Origin: SAR86 cluster bacterium AG-349-I13
GTDB taxonomy: Bacteria > Pseudomonadota > Gammaproteobacteria > Magnimaribacterales > TMED112
Assembly: GCA_003278815.1 (NCBI GenBank)
Contig: QCDB01000003.1
Span: 1-64,000, forward strand
Length of the DNA: 64,000 bases
Reading direction: 5' to 3'
Part shown: one piece after another, positions 61,581-64,000 of the stretch
Position numbering within the stretch: the stretch's first letter is position 1
How the letters are laid out: the number at the start of each line of letters is the position of its first letter
Made by a program: the position numbers and the translations under genes
The notes under the pieces: model-generated
Seen by the model: only the letters and a program-made list of their open reading frames with translations
Database searches by the model: none
Told to the model about the DNA's origin: nothing

Positions 61581-62563
61581 AAATTTTCCCCTTTTTTTAA
61601 ATTATGTAGATAAGGATACCATTCATTTTTGAGTGGGTGAAACCATGAAAACATAATTTCATTAATTTTGTGTCTATCCTTGTCTTGTAATTTTTTCTTG
61701 GAATTGGGGTTCAGCAGATGTATTAAGTCTAATAATCTTTCATCGACTCCATGTCTAAGTAATATGGTTTCAAAAGAATCTTTCTCTCCTACCTTAAAAG
61801 CGCCAAATAATTCAACTAATAATTTATCTGTTCTGGGCATTCCAGTTAAATTTATTAAATAACAATTTTTTGAAGAAATAAATTCGTGGCTTAAATGATC
61901 ACAAAAAGATAAGTTGATATTTTTTGGGCAGGAATCAACTGTAAAATAGTTGTCCCATATATAGATATTTTCGTTATTGAAACCAAACAAAGAAGATTGA
62001 CAGTTGTTACTCATTTCCAAACTGATTACTTTGTCCCCCGTCCAAAAGAAATTATTTGATTTTGGAAAATACTTCATGAAGTCATTGAAGTATTCATTAT
62101 GATTCTTATCTTTATCAATCAATTCAGTAGCATATACAGTAGGGCAAAAATCAAAAGAAAGCTCAGAGAAACTTGTTTTTACATCATTAAATATCTCTAA
62201 TTGCTTTTCAAAACAAAAACCTCCCTCAATATCATCAAAAAGAATAGAAATAGACTTAACACCCTGTTCTGAAAAAATTTTAATTTTTTCTTTCAGACCA
62301 GATAGATGAGCTGTTTTTACTGGTGCAAGCCCAACACCAATTTCTACAGAAAGGTCAGTTGAAAAATTAACAAAGCTACGAAAAGCTGAAAGCCATTCCT
62401 TTGTATATTCGATATCTAAATGAGAGCGTAAAAAGGGGTCTTCTTTAGCTGCATAAAGATAAAAATTTAAATTATATTTATTTAAGCTTTCAATAATTTT
62501 TTTTCTATCATCGAATTTTGATATTTCTCCGTAATAACCTTCAACAACACCAATTTTTTTCAT
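61577..62563 (-). CDS. GH84-like beta-N-acetylglucosaminidase, cytoplasmic
   Basis: The 328-residue product matches the catalytic barrel of glycoside hydrolase family 84 (O-GlcNAcase/hyaluronidase type): IGVVEGYYGEISKFDDR, LNFYLYAAKEDPFLR, the catalytic Asp110-Asp111 in SILFDDIEGG, NFFWTGDKVIS and YIWDNYFTV. Bacterial GH84 enzymes are usually larger, multidomain and secreted; this one is a bare domain without signal peptide. It could act on GlcNAc-containing fragments, for example in cell-wall recycling, or on GlcNAc-modified proteins. The substrate is unknown. It lies four bases behind prmC. Confidence 0.75.
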   Translation of the reverse strand: MKKIGVVEGYYGEISKFDDRKKIIESLNKYNLNFYLYAAKEDPFLRSHLDIEYTKEWLSAFRSFVNFSTDLSVEIGVGLAPVKTAHLSGLKEKIKIFSEQGVKSISILFDDIEGGFCFEKQLEIFNDVKTSFSELSFDFCPTVYATELIDKDKNHNEYFNDFMKYFPKSNNFFWTGDKVISLEMSNNCQSSLFGFNNENIYIWDNYFTVDSCPKNINLSFCDHLSHEFISSKNCYLINLTGMPRTDKLLVELFGAFKVGEKDSFETILLRHGVDERLLDLIHLLNPNSKKKLQDKDRHKINEIMFSWFHPLKNEWYPYLHNLKKGENL

Positions 62564-62566
62564 AAT

Positions 62567-63358
62567 TTATCTGTAGCCAATAATGAATCTGTTTATATCT
62601 TTTAAGTCTTTTATTAATTCTATCTTTTTAAAACCCTCTTTGATCATTTTTTCTCGTAAATAATTTTCTTGGCCAATTCCGTGCTCTAGCATTAACACAC
62701 CATACTCTTGAAGATAGTTAATTGAATCAGTGATAATTTTTGATAAATCAGCTAAGCCTTGATTTTCTGAAAATAAAGCTATCATAGGTTCAAACTTTAG
62801 ACTTTCATCTAAGCTCGAATTTTTTGATATGTAGGGAGGATTTGAAACAATCAAATCATACTTTTGATTCACATTTGAGAACCAGTTTGAGGTGAAGAAA
62901 TTAACACAATTCTCCGTCTGAGCATTATTCTTTTTAGCTAATTTTACAGCTTTTGCAGAAAGGTCTACACCGGTTATGTTCGCTGTTTGTAATTTTTTTG
63001 AAAGCTCAATTGCAATACAACCTGAACCTGTCCCAAGATCTAAAACACTCTTTTTATCTTTAAATTTATTAACTATATAATCTACAAGTATTTCAGTTTC
63101 GGGCCTAGGAATTAAAACATTTTCATTTATGTGATATTCACCTTCATAGAAAGACCACTTTTCAAGGATGTACTGGATTGGAATTTTTTTTTCTATTTTT
63201 TCAACTACATCGTCAATACTATGAATAGGCAAATTAAGACCTTTTATTAAAAATTTAAGGCCTTCGTCATAAGAATTTTGGTAAACAGAATGCCAAGTAT
63301 CTTGAAGGAGTCTTATTTGTGAATTACCCGTCTTGAATTTCAAGTAGTTTCTCTGCAT
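62567..63358 (-). CDS. prmC: Release factor glutamine methyltransferase PrmC
   Basis: PrmC methylates the glutamine of the GGQ motif in release factors 1 and 2. The 263-residue product has the helical N-terminal domain ([18 protein letters not shown]), SAM motif I ([19 protein letters not shown]), [11 protein letters not shown] and the substrate motif NPPYIS. Length is slightly below E. coli PrmC (277). The start overlaps prfA by 35 bases, so enzyme and substrate are translated from one message. Confidence 0.94.
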   Translation of the reverse strand: MQRNYLKFKTGNSQIRLLQDTWHSVYQNSYDEGLKFLIKGLNLPIHSIDDVVEKIEKKIPIQYILEKWSFYEGEYHINENVLIPRPETEILVDYIVNKFKDKKSVLDLGTGSGCIAIELSKKLQTANITGVDLSAKAVKLAKKNNAQTENCVNFFTSNWFSNVNQKYDLIVSNPPYISKNSSLDESLKFEPMIALFSENQGLADLSKIITDSINYLQEYGVLMLEHGIGQENYLREKMIKEGFKKIELIKDLKDINRFIIGYR

Positions 63359-64000
63359 TGCTCTGAGCTTTTAATGAATCGAGCATCTCATCGATGTCAC
63401 CATCAAGGAAATTTTCAATATTATATAAGGTTAATTTTAACCTATGGTCAGTTATTCTTCCTTGAGGAAAATTATATGTTCTAATTTTTTCGCTTCTATC
63501 TCCGGAACCAACAAGCGATTTTCTTTCACTGGCTTTTTTCTGTTCAATTTTTTGCTTTTCAACATCATATATTTTTGCTGAAAGCAAAGCTAAAGCTTTA
63601 GCTTTATTTTTATGCTGACTTCTATCGTCTTGACATTCAACTACGATTCCCGAAGGAATATGGGTTAATCGCACGGCCGAATCAGTCTTATTTACATGTT
63701 GACCGCCTGCTCCAGATGCTCTGTATGTATCAACTCTTATTTCTGACATATCCAAATCTTTTTCTTGAATATCATCCAATTCAGGCATAACGGCGACAGT
63801 TGCAGTAGATGTATGAATTCTCCCCTGAGATTCGGTAAGTGGTACTCTCTGAACTCTGTGAACTCCTGATTCAAATCTTAGTTTTCCATATGAATCATTA
63901 CCAATTATTTTGATAATAACTTCTTTAAATCCACCTGGACCTGAGACTACTTCTTTAATTTTTTCTGTTTTCCAGTTACTTCTCTCAGCATACCTTGAAA
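63324..64000 (-). CDS. prfA: Peptide chain release factor 1 (5' end outside window)
   Basis: RF1 ends translation at UAA and UAG. The frame enters from the right edge with [19 protein letters not shown], followed by [20 protein letters not shown] and [15 protein letters not shown]. It carries the catalytic GGQ in [20 protein letters not shown] and [15 protein letters not shown] near the end. Only about the C-terminal 225 residues are present; the N-terminal domain and most of the stop-codon recognition domain are outside. An internal ATG at 63788 is not the start. The hemA-prfA-prmC order is standard, but hemA lies outside. Confidence 0.95.
   Translation of the reverse strand, partial: SRYAERSNWKTEKIKEVVSGPGGFKEVIIKIIGNDSYGKLRFESGVHRVQRVPLTESQGRIHTSTATVAVMPELDDIQEKDLDMSEIRVDTYRASGAGGQHVNKTDSAVRLTHIPSGIVVECQDDRSQHKNKAKALALLSAKIYDVEKQKIEQKKASERKSLVGSGDRSEKIRTYNFPQGRITDHRLKLTLYNIENFLDGDIDEMLDSLKAQSNAEKLLEIQDG

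Noticed and set aside
1-64000. Prophage, insertion sequence, toxin-antitoxin, restriction or defence genes
   Set aside because: No transposase, integrase gene, terminal repeats or known defence domains were seen; the integrase-like segment in petA is a short fused piece without a catalytic domain.

Overview
The window is a gene-dense, AT-rich (by eye roughly one third G+C) chromosomal segment from a free-living gammaproteobacterium with a streamlined genome. Gene content and order match Pseudomonas/E. coli-like neighbourhoods (aspS-yebC-tolQRAB-pal-cpoB-tRNA-Lys; rplM-rpsI-petABC-sspA; rsmI/lpoA-rnpB-dcw; mreBCD divergent from gatCAB; pyrG-kdsA-eno-ftsB-ispD). Genes are short, intergenic space is almost absent, and many genes usual at these loci are missing. 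This suggests a marine SAR86-like lineage, which is an inference and not a proven assignment. I see no insertion sequence, prophage, CRISPR array, plasmid function or defence island.

Layout. 1-599: 3'-truncated lipoprotein with a proline-rich stalk. 703-7744 (minus): tRNA-Lys, cpoB, pal, tolB, tolA, tolR, tolQ, a PD-(D/E)xK-type nuclease where ruvCAB normally sits, yebC, aspS. 7780-7994: decayed fmdB-like pseudogene. 8037-11170 (plus): short proS and a DUF885 metallopeptidase-like protein. 11167-12597: recA and fdxA, divergent, with a LexA-like box and a second dyad between them. 12594-38358 (minus): an almost gapless run of 27 protein genes plus rnpB: rsmI, rnpB, ftsZ, rsmH, ftsL, ftsI, murE, murF, mraY, murD, ftsW, murG, murC, ddl, ftsQ, ftsA, rpsF, rpsR, rplI, dnaB, alr, pyrG, kdsA, eno, ftsB, ispDF, surE and a DUF368 lipid-carrier transporter. 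38357-39424: lpoA. 39417-43760 (minus): sspA, cytochrome bc1 genes petC-petB-petA, rpsI, rplM. 43816-50053: degS-like protease, murA, mlaC, kdsD, lptA, lptB, mgtE. 50043-54331 (minus): YhdP/AsmA-like protein, mreD, mreC, mreB. 54381-57501 (plus): gatCAB. 57504-64000 (minus): a small catabolic group (metallo-beta-lactamase-fold hydrolase, paraoxonase-like propeller, MaoC hydratase, acyl-CoA ligase), a GH84-like glycosidase, prmC and 5'-truncated prfA.

Most of the window serves the cell envelope and division: lipid-linked precursor synthesis and recycling (ispDF, mraY, murG, DUF368), peptidoglycan (alr, ddl, murA/C/D/E/F, ftsI, ftsW, lpoA), the divisome (ftsZ/A/Q/L/B), the rod system (mreBCD), Tol-Pal constriction, and outer membrane biogenesis (kdsA, kdsD, lptA, lptB, mlaC, the YhdP-like protein). 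The rest covers translation, respiration and DNA maintenance.

The observations I would follow first are: the nuclease at the ruvCAB position; the Rieske protein with an integrase-arm-like N-terminal extension; ftsZ moved to the mraZ position directly behind rnpB; rsmH apparently starting at ATT; the interlocked start codons of rsmI and lpoA; the cytoplasmic GH84-like enzyme; repeated TTTTGAACA dyads upstream of petA; and the fmdB pseudogene.
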